A stretch of DNA of 54,368 nt. It comes from Deltaproteobacteria bacterium (lineage in GTDB: Bacteria; Myxococcota_A; UBA9160; UBA6930). Shown here in pieces: positions 24,612 to 33,824 of this stretch. Location of the stretch: the NCBI GenBank assembly GCA_002687015.1, contig NYZB01000146.1, forward strand, positions 1-54,368. Direction: 5' to 3'. Both the position numbers and the translations under genes were made by a program. Position 1 is the first letter of the stretch; each line of letters opens with the position of its first letter. Below the pieces are notes generated by a model. The model was given only the letters and a program-made list of their open reading frames with translations, had not been told where the DNA came from and did no database searches.

Positions 24612-26164
24612 GGCCCGCCGGGTTCTGCAGCACGGCGTCTTCGCCGGAGGGCCGCGAGGAGGGGGACGCAGAGCGCCAGCTCGAAGCCGAGCCCGCAGGC
24701 GGACTCGCGGTATCGGTAGGGCAGTCCCTCGCAGGTCGGGTCGGCCGGGCCGACGCCGGCACCGTCCCAGTCGATCGCGCCGTCGCCGTCGTTGTCCAGG
24801 CCGTCCGAGCAGCCCGGGTCTTCGCGAAGCGAGTCGGAGTCGAAGCAGCCTGGGTCGGCTGGGTAGTCGACGAGCCCATCGGCGTCGTCATCGATGCCGT
24901 CGCTGCATTCGGAAATGGCGGCCAGGTGCGGTTGTAGCACGAAGAGCCCTCCGCCGATGTCGCTGGCCACCACGATGCCGCTCCGGAAGAAGGGGTACAC
25001 GCCCCACACACCGTTGAAGCCGACGTCGTCATCACTCGGGTAGGTGTCGAAGAAGGCGATCTCCGCCATCTCGGCCAGGGCCGGGTCACCCAGCCGCAGG
25101 ATGCGCACGCCGGCCCGATAGTTCCCCTGGAAGACGTGGCCGCCCTGCACGAACTGGTTGTGGTCGATCGCGGCGGTCGCGTGCTCGTGGAAGCCACTGA
25201 CGAGCGGCGCATCGAGATCGCTGACATCCCACACGAAGGTGCGCGTGGGCGTGCCGAAATCGAGCTCGTCGAACTCGTCGTCCGCCAGGAAGGTCTCGTG
25301 GTCGGGAGTGAGCCAACCCTGGTGCGCGTAGCCCACACCGGCGTACACGGTCCGCGAGACCTGAACCGGCGCGGCCTTGTTCGTCACGTCGACGATCGTG
25401 AGCGAGTCCTCGTTGGCCGCGAAGCAGATCTCACGACCCTGGTAGGTCGCGTCCGGACCTGCGTAGATGACGCAATGTGCATCGTGGGTGTAGCCGTCGT
25501 CAGAGAAGCAACCCGCGAAGACGGGGTTCGCAGGAATCGCCATGTCGACCATGTGCAGCCCGCCGAGACAGCTGTCGCTACCGACGGCGTAGGCCATCGC
25601 CGTCTCCTCGACGACCGCGAGGTTGTGGGCGTTGCCGAAGGCGGGGTAGTGCGCCGTGGCCGTCAAGATGGCCGGCGGTGTGAGGATGCCCGCCAGCTGG
25701 GTCAGATCGAGAACCTGCATCCCGTGCGCCGCGGCCTCGGAGACGACCAGGGCGTGATCCCCGATCACTTTCATGTCGTTCCAGAACGATGCCGCCGTCT
25801 GGGAGGGCAGCGTCGCCACGTGCACGGGCTGTGTGGGATCCGAGAGGTCGATGAACGCGACACCGCTGTCCATCCCCAGGATCGCGTACTCGGTGCCGGT
25901 GCCCGGATCGGTCCAGCCCCAGATGTCGTTCGCCTGACCCAGCCCCAGGTCCGCAATGGGAGTGAAGGAAAGCAGGTCGACGTTCATGCAGGGATACAGG
26001 TCGGCGAAGCCCGCGACACAGGGCACGTCTGAGAGCGCCACGCTCGAGCCGCCCCCCCCGGCCCCCCCGCCGGGAAGCTTCTCGTGGGCAGGCGCGAGGG
26101 CCGCCAGCGCCAGGGCGATCCAGGCCGCCATTGCGACGACTCCGGTCCGTTCGAACTTCCGCAT
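24608..26164 (-). CDS. Secreted choice-of-anchor B family protein
   Basis: 518 residues. A signal peptide (VVAMAAWIALALAALAPAHE) precedes a beta-propeller-like choice-of-anchor B region. Readable blocks are 'LGQANDIWGWTDPGTGTEYA', 'FIDLSDPTQPVHVATLPS', 'NLAVVEETAMAYAVG' and 'WDVSDLDAPLVSGF'. It is followed by Asp-rich calcium-binding repeats (DGIDDDADGLVDY, DGLDNDGDGAIDW) and a C-terminal tripartite tail of Cys-Gly, hydrophobic helix, RRRRR. That tail resembles MYXO-CTERM-like sorting signals for surface anchoring. ATG 26164 lies in a frame that continues open upstream through the alkyl-sulfatase remnant, but the signal peptide marks the real start. Confidence 0.87.
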   Translation of the reverse strand: MRKFERTGVVAMAAWIALALAALAPAHEKLPGGGAGGGGSSVALSDVPCVAGFADLYPCMNVDLLSFTPIADLGLGQANDIWGWTDPGTGTEYAILGMDSGVAFIDLSDPTQPVHVATLPSQTAASFWNDMKVIGDHALVVSEAAAHGMQVLDLTQLAGILTPPAILTATAHYPAFGNAHNLAVVEETAMAYAVGSDSCLGGLHMVDMAIPANPVFAGCFSDDGYTHDAHCVIYAGPDATYQGREICFAANEDSLTIVDVTNKAAPVQVSRTVYAGVGYAHQGWLTPDHETFLADDEFDELDFGTPTRTFVWDVSDLDAPLVSGFHEHATAAIDHNQFVQGGHVFQGNYRAGVRILRLGDPALAEMAEIAFFDTYPSDDDVGFNGVWGVYPFFRSGIVVASDIGGGLFVLQPHLAAISECSDGIDDDADGLVDYPADPGCFDSDSLREDPGCSDGLDNDGDGAIDWDGAGVGPADPTCEGLPYRYRESACGLGFELALCVPLLAALRRRRRAAEPGGP

Positions 26165-26241
26165 CGTTTGGGGTCCCCGCCTGGCAGTATGCAACAGGTG
26201 GGATCGGCGCACTCCGCCTTGGCGGCCCCGCACGGTCGACG

Positions 26242-27193
26242 CTAGAGCCCCAGCAGCTCGAAGAGCTTCCCGGCCTGGCTCGCGTCTCCCTCGACGCGCA
26301 GGCCCGCGTCCGCGAAACGCACCCGGCCTGTCACCAGCGCCAGCATCTGGCGATGGGTCAAGTGGACCGTGGCGACGGCGTTGGGCGCCGGCCTCGGCTG
26401 GCGGCGCAGGACGCCCCGGTCGATCTCCACGCCGAAGATCTCGTCTCGGTCGCTGAAGCGCAGGTTGACGCCGAGCTCGGCATCGAGGGCGCGGCGCATG
26501 TCGAAACGAACGCTCAAGAGCTCCACCAGGGTCGCTGGCGATGCCCCGGCGGCGGTGTCCGGGGACAGGATGCTGCGCTCTGCGCCCGGGCGGTAGGTGC
26601 CTGCGAGCATCTTGGCCTCGGTGAGGAGGTAGTCGCGCTCGTTGCTGCTGGGCGTCAGCCCTGCCTGCGCGCGAAACGCGTCCACCTTGAGCCGCGTCGC
26701 GGCGGCTCCCCCCCCCGCCGGCCCGCAGGAGGTAGGTGGCCAGCTGGGCAGCCCATGGCGCATCGCCCTCGGCGAGCGCCGCGCGACCCCGCTGCAGCAC
26801 GCGCTCGGCTCCGCCCGCCAACGCGAGCATGCGCTCGGCCTCGGCGGCAGGGGTGTGCTGGATCATCTCCAGGGCATCGTCTCCGAACCAGCCGGCAAAG
26901 CGCGTGTACAGCCCCTTCACGATCCAGCTGAGCCGATGGTAGTGGTCTCGCAGCGTCGGCTCGGCGGCGAGATGGGGAGGCAGCTTGACGAGGGCGGCGG
27001 TCTCGTCACCGATGACGAAGAAGAAATTGGCTCCGTCGTAGGCGCGCGCCACATGGACACGCTCGGTCACCTTCTCCAGGCGCGCCTCCCCGTGAGACTC
27101 GATGTAGGTCTTCAGCCCGGGATGGATGTCGGGCTCGGCCGCCGGTAGAGGCGCCGCGAGCAGGAGAGCCGCGATGAGGAGTCCGAAACGCAT
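26242..27193 (-). pseudogene. Alkyl sulfatase remnant, catalytic domain deleted and frameshifted
   Basis: The signal peptide and first ~50 residues ('HPGLKTYIESHGEARLEKV' to 'FFFVIGDE') match the start of SdsA-type metallo-beta-lactamase-fold alkyl sulfatases. The metal-binding HxHxDH region and the rest of the MBL core (some 250-300 residues) are missing. Sequence resumes in frame in the dimerisation domain ('LPPHLAAEPTLRDHYHRL', 'VKGLYTRFAGWF'). At a run of nine C (26708-26716) the frame shifts; the SCP2-like C-terminal domain ('ATRLKVDAFRAQAGLT' to 'LFELLGL') continues in another frame to 26242. Full-length relatives are about 650 residues. It is non-catalytic by loss of all metal ligands. 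Confidence 0.82.
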
Positions 27194-27253
27194 CTGGATC
27201 CCTCCCGTTTCCAGGCCATAGGCTACGACAGGTCGGGCCGCCCGGCCGAAGGG

Positions 27254-29476
27254 CTATGCCCCGAAGTCCACGAAGATCGGCGACGACCAGGCGCGTTCCT
27301 CGGCGGAGGCCAGGCAGTCGTCCTCTGACGGCGTGTCCCCGGTCACGCTGCACGGCGTCACCTCGAGACAGCGGCCCTGCTCATCGTGGCGGCAGCGCAG
27401 GTTGCCGGCGTTCACGGTGGGTGTGGCCTCCTGATGGGCACGGACGTAGTAGACCGTGTCCCTTCCGGCGTTGGCGAAGGAGGGATCCGAGAACTCCACC
27501 TGGCAGCCGGCAGAGGAATCGGCGGGGCAGGGCAGCACCTGCCAGGGATCCTCGATCAGGTCCGCCACGTCCTCGGTGGCCTCCACCCGGGGGCGGATGC
27601 GCACGACTTCGATCCGGTCGATGCGGTGCCTGCGGTCGCCGGGGTGGTAGCACTCGCCGACGCAGAGCCTCTCCAGGCGGGGGCCGGGAAGCGCACCCAG
27701 CACGTCCGCCGGACAGCCGGGCTTCTGCTCGAAGGCGCCAGCGGCTCGCACGGTGAAGGTCGGCACGTCTTTGCGTCTCACCGCCGAGCCCATCGGGACG
27801 GCGTCGCTCCTGCCTTCTGCCTGCAGGTCGAACCAGAGCAGGATGCGACTCCCGCTGGTTCCGTAGACCTCGCGTCGCTCGAGAGCCTGCCAGATCGCCC
27901 GGCGATCCCGGCCCGCACTGTGCACCGCCACCAGGCCGCCAAGCCCCAGGAAGGAGGAGAAGCGCTCGAACTCCGGCGACACGGAGGCGTCCGGCGCCAG
28001 CGGGACCGACCGGGCCTCGGGCTCGGCCGGCGGCACGAAGGAGCCCGGGCCGAGGGCCGCGAGGTTGACGTCGCTCATCCGCCGCCGGGCGAACTCCTTG
28101 TAGCCGTTGCCCGGCCTGGCGCTGTGCACGTCGCTCGAAGCGAGCATCCCGAAGCGGAAGCGCTTCGGCCTCTCCGGCTCCGACGTGTCGCGGAGCGCCA
28201 GTGCATACTGCACGGAGCCCGCCGGTCTGTAGTTGAAGGCCGGCAGGTAGCAGTCGCGGCACTGCCCGGCGTCGAGCCATTCCTCGACCCGGGCGCCGGG
28301 CACGGTCCCGTGGCCCATCTCCCGCGCCGCCACGAAGTGGGCGCGCGCCTCGCGGGCGCGGCTCTCGCACTCCGCCTCTTCGAGCCCCGCGCCCTGGCAA
28401 CGCTTGCGGATGATCTCTCCAGCCTGCCAGCAGGCCGGCAGGTAGCTCGGGCTGGGCTCGGGACAGCCGAGACTGCCGTCCGGGCCTTCTTCGAAGGCGC
28501 GCCAGCTCCGGTAGGCCTCGATGTTGCCGTGGCCGGAGAACACCTCGATCAGGAACTCGTCGCGGTCCGGATCCTCGTGTGCGCGGAGCTGCTTGTCCCA
28601 GCTCGAGAGGGCCGGCGTGTAGATGCCCCAGGTATTGCCGTGGGGGATCACCAGGCGCGGGAAGCCCCACTGGTCGAGGCGGGCGAAGAGCTCGCTGGGC
28701 GTCGCCGCGCTCTCTGCGCAGTCCGCCGGCAACGAGCGGGGGTCTGGGGAGTCCGGACAGGAGGGAACGGCCGAACGATCCTCCAGGTAGCGGGCAAAGT
28801 CGAGATAGGGCTGGCGCCCGCCGCCACCGGGCGCAGCGGCGATCAAGCCCAGGCGGACCGGCAAGCTGAAGGGGTTGATGGCGGGGAAGAGCTGCCGGCG
28901 CGAGGCGATCGGGCGCGTGGGCACCTCTTCCTCGCCGGTGTCGAGCAGCACGACGTTCTTGTGGCCGTAGTGGTTCTCGGGGGTGGTTCCGATCTGGGTC
29001 CACTCCCAGCCGAGGAAGGTCACGAGGTCGGGATCGCCCGCATCGCCGGCCACGGCGTTGCACTGCCGGACCGCCACCTTCGTTTCGGTCCACTGGTGCG
29101 GCGTGAGGCTCTCGGCGTGGTCGTTGATGGACCAGAAGTCCAGACCCGAGCAGAAGCGCGCGAAGTCGCAGGCATCTCCCGGTGGGTGACTCCCCTCGCC
29201 CCCGGCCATGGGCAGGCTGACCGAGAAGGCGTCGAGGGAGTAGGTGGTGTGGACGTGCATGTCGCCGAAGAGGATCTGTTTCGGTGCCTCCACGCCCAGG
29301 CTTGCTCGAGCGCGATCCTGGCGCGCGCCGCGCAACGCGACCTCTCCCGGGTCCCGCGCGGCGGTGGTGATCTCCCCGCGGTCCTGGGTTTCTCCGAACC
29401 ACCCCTGGGTGGCGAGCACACCCACCACGAGGATGGTGACGAGGATGAGCGCCAGGGCTATCGCGAGCCTTCGCAT
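27254..29476 (-). CDS. DUF3604 (PHP-like metallophosphoesterase) exported protein
   Basis: 740 residues. An N-terminal hydrophobic helix (LAIALALILVTILVVGVLA) acts as signal or anchor. The DUF3604 signature begins with 'QILFGDMHVHTTYSLDAFS' (HxHT metal motif), continues 'GLDFWSINDHAES' (NDHAE), 'VTFLGWEWTQIGTTPENHYGH' and 'LVIPHGNTWG', and ends with 'GMLASSDVHSARPGNG' (SDxH). Together these give a PHP-type multi-metal site. The physiological substrate is not known. ATG 29476 has AGGAGA eight bases upstream. It is the first gene of a minus-strand run over the alkyl-sulfatase remnant and choice-of-anchor B gene. Confidence 0.88.
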   Translation of the reverse strand: MRRLAIALALILVTILVVGVLATQGWFGETQDRGEITTAARDPGEVALRGARQDRARASLGVEAPKQILFGDMHVHTTYSLDAFSVSLPMAGGEGSHPPGDACDFARFCSGLDFWSINDHAESLTPHQWTETKVAVRQCNAVAGDAGDPDLVTFLGWEWTQIGTTPENHYGHKNVVLLDTGEEEVPTRPIASRRQLFPAINPFSLPVRLGLIAAAPGGGGRQPYLDFARYLEDRSAVPSCPDSPDPRSLPADCAESAATPSELFARLDQWGFPRLVIPHGNTWGIYTPALSSWDKQLRAHEDPDRDEFLIEVFSGHGNIEAYRSWRAFEEGPDGSLGCPEPSPSYLPACWQAGEIIRKRCQGAGLEEAECESRAREARAHFVAAREMGHGTVPGARVEEWLDAGQCRDCYLPAFNYRPAGSVQYALALRDTSEPERPKRFRFGMLASSDVHSARPGNGYKEFARRRMSDVNLAALGPGSFVPPAEPEARSVPLAPDASVSPEFERFSSFLGLGGLVAVHSAGRDRRAIWQALERREVYGTSGSRILLWFDLQAEGRSDAVPMGSAVRRKDVPTFTVRAAGAFEQKPGCPADVLGALPGPRLERLCVGECYHPGDRRHRIDRIEVVRIRPRVEATEDVADLIEDPWQVLPCPADSSAGCQVEFSDPSFANAGRDTVYYVRAHQEATPTVNAGNLRCRHDEQGRCLEVTPCSVTGDTPSEDDCLASAEERAWSSPIFVDFGA

Positions 29477-29588
29477 GGGGGTTCTCCTGAGCCCCTCATG
29501 GTAACCGCCCTCCGCCATCCGATCGGGTGAAGTCGCTACTCCCCCACTCCTCACCTACTCTAACCTCCCCCTTCGACCCGGTGGCCCC

Positions 29589-30743
29589 ATGACCCGAGAC
29601 CCCGTCGCGACGGCCCGCGAGCTCCAGACCCTGGTGCGCGAGGCCGCAGACGAAGCGGAGCGGGAGTGCCGACTCCCCGCTCACGTGGCCGAGGCGATGG
29701 CCAAGGCCGGTCTCTATCGCGTCGGAGCGCCGCGCACACAGGGAGGCGGCGAGCACGATCCGATGACGCAGATTGCCGTCATCGAGGCGATCGCCGAGGC
29801 GGACGGCTCAGCCGCCTGGAACCTGATGGTTGGAATCGAGAGCTTCGGGCTGCTGACTCTGGGCTTCCGGAACAACCGCGAGCTCTTCGCCGATCCTCTC
29901 ACGGTCCTGTGCGGATCGACGGCCGCCCTGGGCGTCGCCGAAGTGGTCGACGGGGGCTATCGCTTGACGGGAAGATGGCAGTTCGCGAGCGGCTGCCACA
30001 ACAGTCACTGGTTCTACGGGCTCAGCGTCGTCCACGAGAACGGAGCCCCGAAGGCGGACGAGCCCCCTCGCTTCATGCTCGTGCCGCGTGCCGAGTTCGA
30101 GATCGTGGAGAACTGGAAGGTCGGTGGGCTTCGTGGTTCCGGCTCGCACGACGTGCAGGTCGAGAGTGTCTTCGTTCCAGAAGCGAGGGTCGCGACCTTC
30201 ATGGCGCCTGGTTCCGAGATCGCGGAGGATGCTCCGATCGTGCGATTTCCGCGCGGCTCCCGTCTCGCCTACAACAAGGTCGGGATCGGGCTCGGGATCG
30301 CGCGCGCGGCCATCGACGATTTCGTCGAGATCGCGACGGGCAAGATCCCGCGCTTCTCGAGCTCCACGCTTCGCGAGCGGCCGCTGGCACAGCGAGCCGT
30401 CGCCGCGGCGGAGGCTCGGCTCCGCGGTGCTCGCGCCTTCGTGATGGAGGCGGTCGGCGAGGTCTGGGATGAGGTCGTCGCCGGCAAGGAGCCCAGCGCC
30501 CGGCAACGCGCCCTGCTGCAGATCGCGTGCTCGGATGCGGCACGTGCCAGCGCCGAAGCCGTCGACCTCGTGGCCGAGGCGGCGGGCACGACCGCCAACG
30601 ACCTGGAATCCCCGCTCGAACGCCGAGCCCGCGACGTACGCGTCGTGCGACAGCACATGACCGTCGCCCCCCATCACCTCGAGGACGCAGGTCGCGTGCT
30701 GCTCGGTCTCTCGCCCGAGGGCCTGATGCTCTCCCTCGTGTGA
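29589..30743 (+). CDS. HsaA/HpaB-like flavin-dependent monooxygenase (ACAD fold)
   Basis: 384 residues. Acyl-CoA dehydrogenase fold without the catalytic Glu loop (no YEGTSxIQ) and with blocks typical of the two-component FMN/FAD monooxygenase group: 'AEADGSAAWNLMVGIES', 'GGYRLTGRWQFASGCHNSHW', 'GLRGSGSHDVQVESVFVPE', and a C-terminal 'RDVRVVRQHMTV'. Members hydroxylate aromatic or steroid-derived substrates with reduced flavin supplied by a partner reductase, and none is adjacent. ATG 29589 has no strong Shine-Dalgarno. It is divergent from the DUF3604 gene. Confidence 0.85.
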   Translation: MTRDPVATARELQTLVREAADEAERECRLPAHVAEAMAKAGLYRVGAPRTQGGGEHDPMTQIAVIEAIAEADGSAAWNLMVGIESFGLLTLGFRNNRELFADPLTVLCGSTAALGVAEVVDGGYRLTGRWQFASGCHNSHWFYGLSVVHENGAPKADEPPRFMLVPRAEFEIVENWKVGGLRGSGSHDVQVESVFVPEARVATFMAPGSEIAEDAPIVRFPRGSRLAYNKVGIGLGIARAAIDDFVEIATGKIPRFSSSTLRERPLAQRAVAAAEARLRGARAFVMEAVGEVWDEVVAGKEPSARQRALLQIACSDAARASAEAVDLVAEAAGTTANDLESPLERRARDVRVVRQHMTVAPHHLEDAGRVLLGLSPEGLMLSLV

Positions 30744-30766
30744 GCGCTTCGCTACAAAAGACGACG

Positions 30767-30791
30767 GGCCTCCCCTTCGAATCGGGGTGCC
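30767..30791. terminator. Imperfect hairpin between convergent genes
   Basis: GGCCTCCCC (30767-30775) pairs imperfectly with GGGGTGCC (30784-30791) around TTCGAATC, between two convergent stops. Confidence 0.35.
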
Positions 30792-30794
30792 GGG

Positions 30795-31703
30795 TCAGAG
30801 GTGCGGAAGCAAGGGAACCGTTGGCGATACGAGGGTGTCGCCGAGCTGCTTGCCGCCGGAGATGCTCGTGTAGAAGCTGCTCTGCACCATCTCGGCGAAG
30901 AACTCCACGCCCGGGTAGTAGACGATCGCGATGTTGTCGAACTCCGCGTCGCCTTCGAGGGTGACGGCCCGGCCGATGTGCATGGGGCCGATTCCGAGCT
31001 CTGCCATCATGCCCAGCATGGTGCGGCCATAGCCCGCATTGGCGGCCCGTTCTTCCTCGCTCCCCTCCTTGATGAAGTTGAAGACGACGAGGGCCTCGCT
31101 CCCGTATTCGCGGTTCGCCAGGAGGCCACGGACGAGCTGGTCGCGACGGGCGAGCATCTCCTCCGGTACGTCCTCGGGCAGGACTGCGGGCTCGAAGGGA
31201 TAGCGTGGCGGCCGACCACGGACGATGTCGGCGGCACGCACGCCCAGCAAGCCGATGGGGACACCGAGGTTCAGCACGGCCGGGCGTTGCATTCCCATGG
31301 CGTAGCTCCGGGCGAAGCTCTCGCGCGCCTCCTGGTAGGCGGGGTCCGCTGCCGACGCATCGTAGGCGGCCCGGGAGGGATACTGCGCCAGCACGTAGGC
31401 GTCCCACTCGACTTCGGGGAGCTGTTTCGAGTAGAGCGCGTTGACCGCCACCTTGCCGGCGTAGATTGCCTTCGCGCCTTGCTCTTCGATGGCTTCGACC
31501 AGACGACTCACGCCCGGAAGCAGCCCCTGGCCCGGCGCGAGCTCGACGAGGGTCACGACGTGGAACACCGAGGACGAGTAGAAGAGCTCCTGACGATCGG
31601 CAACGACGTCGCGCCGCGTGCGCAGGTAGCGAAAGGTCTGCGCGGCCGCGGCCAGCAGCACGACGACGATCAGGAGGGAAGCGGTCCAGAGCAGGATCTT
31701 CAT
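30795..31703 (-). CDS. Membrane-anchored protein with DUF1330-like repeats
   Basis: 302 residues. One N-terminal transmembrane helix (LLIVVVLLAAAAQTF) is followed by two similar ferredoxin-like alpha-beta modules. The first has 'SVFHVVTLVELAPGQGLLPG', 'AIYAGKVAVNALYSKQLP' and 'WDAYVLAQYPSRAAYDASA'. The second has 'EALVVFNFIKEGSEEE' and 'IAIVYYPGVEFFAEMVQS'. This resembles a tandem of DUF1330/EthD-like dimeric alpha-beta barrels tethered to the membrane; enzymatic role unknown. ATG 31703 starts at the helix; an in-frame ATG at 31721 with GGAGG upstream is an equally good choice. Confidence 0.68.
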   Translation of the reverse strand: MKILLWTASLLIVVVLLAAAAQTFRYLRTRRDVVADRQELFYSSSVFHVVTLVELAPGQGLLPGVSRLVEAIEEQGAKAIYAGKVAVNALYSKQLPEVEWDAYVLAQYPSRAAYDASAADPAYQEARESFARSYAMGMQRPAVLNLGVPIGLLGVRAADIVRGRPPRYPFEPAVLPEDVPEEMLARRDQLVRGLLANREYGSEALVVFNFIKEGSEEERAANAGYGRTMLGMMAELGIGPMHIGRAVTLEGDAEFDNIAIVYYPGVEFFAEMVQSSFYTSISGGKQLGDTLVSPTVPLLPHL

Positions 31704-31918
31704 GTGCGTTGTGGCTCCCATCCTTGGGGGCCTCCGAAGGTGGCGCGAAGGAGTCCATCCCGCCAACCCAGGGCGAGACCCGGGTTGGCGGGCCATCTCC
31801 GCTTCCGCCGGGCCGGTTTCTCCGAGCGGGCGCGGGCCCAGCGCTGTAGAATTCGTGACTCGGCTGGGACGACCGGGCCCTCTTGTCAGGCGGCGCCCTC
31901 GAGGAAATGGAGAGCCCC

Positions 31919-33067
31919 ATGAGCTCGAGCGACCCGACGAAAGCAGCCTTCGCGGACGATGCAGCCGCGCGCGCCTATGCGGAGCTCTCCGCCGCGCTCG
32001 GCGAGATCGAGGCGGGGTACATCGGACCCGATCGCGGGATGCACTCACCCGAGGAGCGGGCGGCCGGTCGCTATCTCATCGCGAATGCGCTTCAGCACGG
32101 CTTCCAGTGCTGGTTCGACGTGGATCCCGAGCGCCCCGTCTTCCACCGCTGGCTGAGTCCGACGAAGAAGCTCCTGGGCGACAACCCCGACGCCGTCTAC
32201 TACGGCGCCATCGTCGATCCGGAGGGCAGCTACCGCATTCGCGGGAACATCCACGGCGCCTGTTACACCTCCTTCGCCGTGGAGACCGGGGCCATGGAGG
32301 GCCACCTCTCGAAGGGCGTGATCGCGACGCTGAACGACACGGAGTTCGACATCGCCGAGGACGGCAGCTACGAGATCATCGCGAGCCCAGAGCCCAGGCC
32401 GCGCAACTGGCTCCGGCTCGAGCCCGGGGCCGGCAGCATCACCACCCGTCACTACTGGGAGTGGGAGAGCAGTGTCGCGGCGGATCCGACCTTTCACGTC
32501 CCCCTGACCATCGATCCCATCGAGGATCCGGGACCGGCGCCCCCCATGGACGATGCCGCGATCGCCGCCGGAATCCAGCGCGTGATCAACTTCGTGCGCG
32601 GCGCGACCCTCGACTTCCCGGACCTCCCGCCGGAGGTGATGCCAGCCTGGGTGTCCAACGAGATCAACCGGTTCGACAACTCCGCCTACGACGAGAGCAA
32701 TGCCGAGATCGGCTTCGCGGCCGTCGACAACGCCTACTTGCAGACCCGGTACGAGCTCGAGGCGGACCAGGCGCTGATCATGCGCGGCCGATTCCCTCGT
32801 TGTCGCTTCGCGAACGTGGTGCTGTGGAACCATCGCTTGCAGACGCCCCCCTACCGGCACCGCAGGGTCTCGCTGAACCGCAACCAGGTCCAGTACCAGG
32901 AGGACGGGAGCTTCGAGATGGTCATCGCCCACCGCGATCCGGGTGTGCCCAACTGGATCGACACGGCGGGGCTGCGCACCGGGATGATCTTCTGGCGCTT
33001 CCTCCTGCCCGAGGAGAATGCTCCCCCGATCGAGGCCGAGGTCGTCAACGTCGATTCGCTGGGTTAG
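31919..33067 (+). CDS. DUF1214-domain protein
   Basis: 382 residues, no signal peptide. It shows 'AVYYGAIVDPEGSYRIRGN' and 'DGSYEIIASPEPRPRNWLRL', then later 'DGSFEMVIAHRDPGVPNWID' and 'IFWRFLLPEE', in the manner of DUF1214 domains. The protein at 13207-14718 shares this C-terminal domain type, so the two are distant relatives. Function is unknown. ATG 31919 has GGAGAG about five bases upstream; a closer upstream ATG at 31907 lacks spacing. It is divergent from the DUF1330-like gene and overlaps the convergent gene by four bases. Confidence 0.75.
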   Translation: MSSSDPTKAAFADDAAARAYAELSAALGEIEAGYIGPDRGMHSPEERAAGRYLIANALQHGFQCWFDVDPERPVFHRWLSPTKKLLGDNPDAVYYGAIVDPEGSYRIRGNIHGACYTSFAVETGAMEGHLSKGVIATLNDTEFDIAEDGSYEIIASPEPRPRNWLRLEPGAGSITTRHYWEWESSVAADPTFHVPLTIDPIEDPGPAPPMDDAAIAAGIQRVINFVRGATLDFPDLPPEVMPAWVSNEINRFDNSAYDESNAEIGFAAVDNAYLQTRYELEADQALIMRGRFPRCRFANVVLWNHRLQTPPYRHRRVSLNRNQVQYQEDGSFEMVIAHRDPGVPNWIDTAGLRTGMIFWRFLLPEENAPPIEAEVVNVDSLG

Positions 33068-33774
33068 CTGGCGGGCCGGCCCGGGCCGAAGCGGAGGATC
33101 ATCAGCTTCTGCCAGACCTTTCGGGAGAGGCCCGTCGTCAGGGCTTCGACGTCCCCCGCAGCGGCGATGGCCGGCGCATCCTCGAAGTCGCGGGCGTAGA
33201 CCGCGGCCAGCTTTCCGATCAGGGCGAAGATCTCGCTGCAGTAGTCGAGGTAGCGGGAGATCTCGAAGGCCGACATGGCTCGGGCGGGTGATGAGGCCGT
33301 TGCCACGAAGTTGGCATCCAGCACCCGTTGGGGATCCTTCGTGAGCTGGCGCATGTCCACGACGTGGGCCAGGGCGCGCAGCTCGTGGATGGCGGAGAGC
33401 GCCCTCCTGCGCTGGAGGCGACGTTCCGTCCCGAAGAGGAAGAGCGCAGCGCCCCCGAAGAGCAGCATCACGTTGATCCCACCCTCCGTGATCTGGATCA
33501 GCACGGGAAGCGCAAAGGCGGTGCTGGGCACATGCGAGGAGGTCACGGCGGCGGCCAGCGCCCCGACGAGCAGGAAGCCCAGTACGCCGATCGCAAGCCG
33601 AAGGGGAAGATTGGGCCTCGCGATCGCCGCCGAGCGCTGCTGGACCTCCCCGGCGACACGCACGAGTTCCTCCGAGGCGTCCTGGAGCCCCGAGTCGGGG
33701 AAGCGCTCGCCGATGCGGCGGGTCAGCACCCCGGCTGCGTCCACGATCGATCGGGGATCAAGGCTGCGATACAC
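33064..33774 (-). CDS. Conserved membrane protein of unknown function
   Basis: 236 residues with two transmembrane helices (IGVLGFLLVGALAAAV and MLLFGGAALFLFG) and cytoplasmic helical ends. The C-terminal half has 'AIHELRALAHVVDMRQLTKDP', a pattern I have seen in hypothetical proteins of marine bacteria but cannot name. GTG 33774 with GAGG six bases upstream is the best start, since no ATG precedes the homologous region ('YRSLDPRSIVDAAGVL'). It lies 50 bases downstream of the nitronate monooxygenase on the same strand, though that gene ends first, so the pair is minus-strand consecutive. Confidence 0.58.
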   Translation of the reverse strand: MYRSLDPRSIVDAAGVLTRRIGERFPDSGLQDASEELVRVAGEVQQRSAAIARPNLPLRLAIGVLGFLLVGALAAAVTSSHVPSTAFALPVLIQITEGGINVMLLFGGAALFLFGTERRLQRRRALSAIHELRALAHVVDMRQLTKDPQRVLDANFVATASSPARAMSAFEISRYLDYCSEIFALIGKLAAVYARDFEDAPAIAAAGDVEALTTGLSRKVWQKLMILRFGPGRPAS

Positions 33775-33824
33775 CGGCGTCCTCGCGTCTCGACGGATTG
33801 CAGGTCTCTCCAGCTCGGGCCACT

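Noticed and set aside
24608-27193. Single 861-codon fusion of alkyl sulfatase and choice-of-anchor B protein
   Set aside because: The middle part is out-of-frame Arg-rich sequence, and the second protein has its own signal peptide; two genes with a frameshift explain it better.
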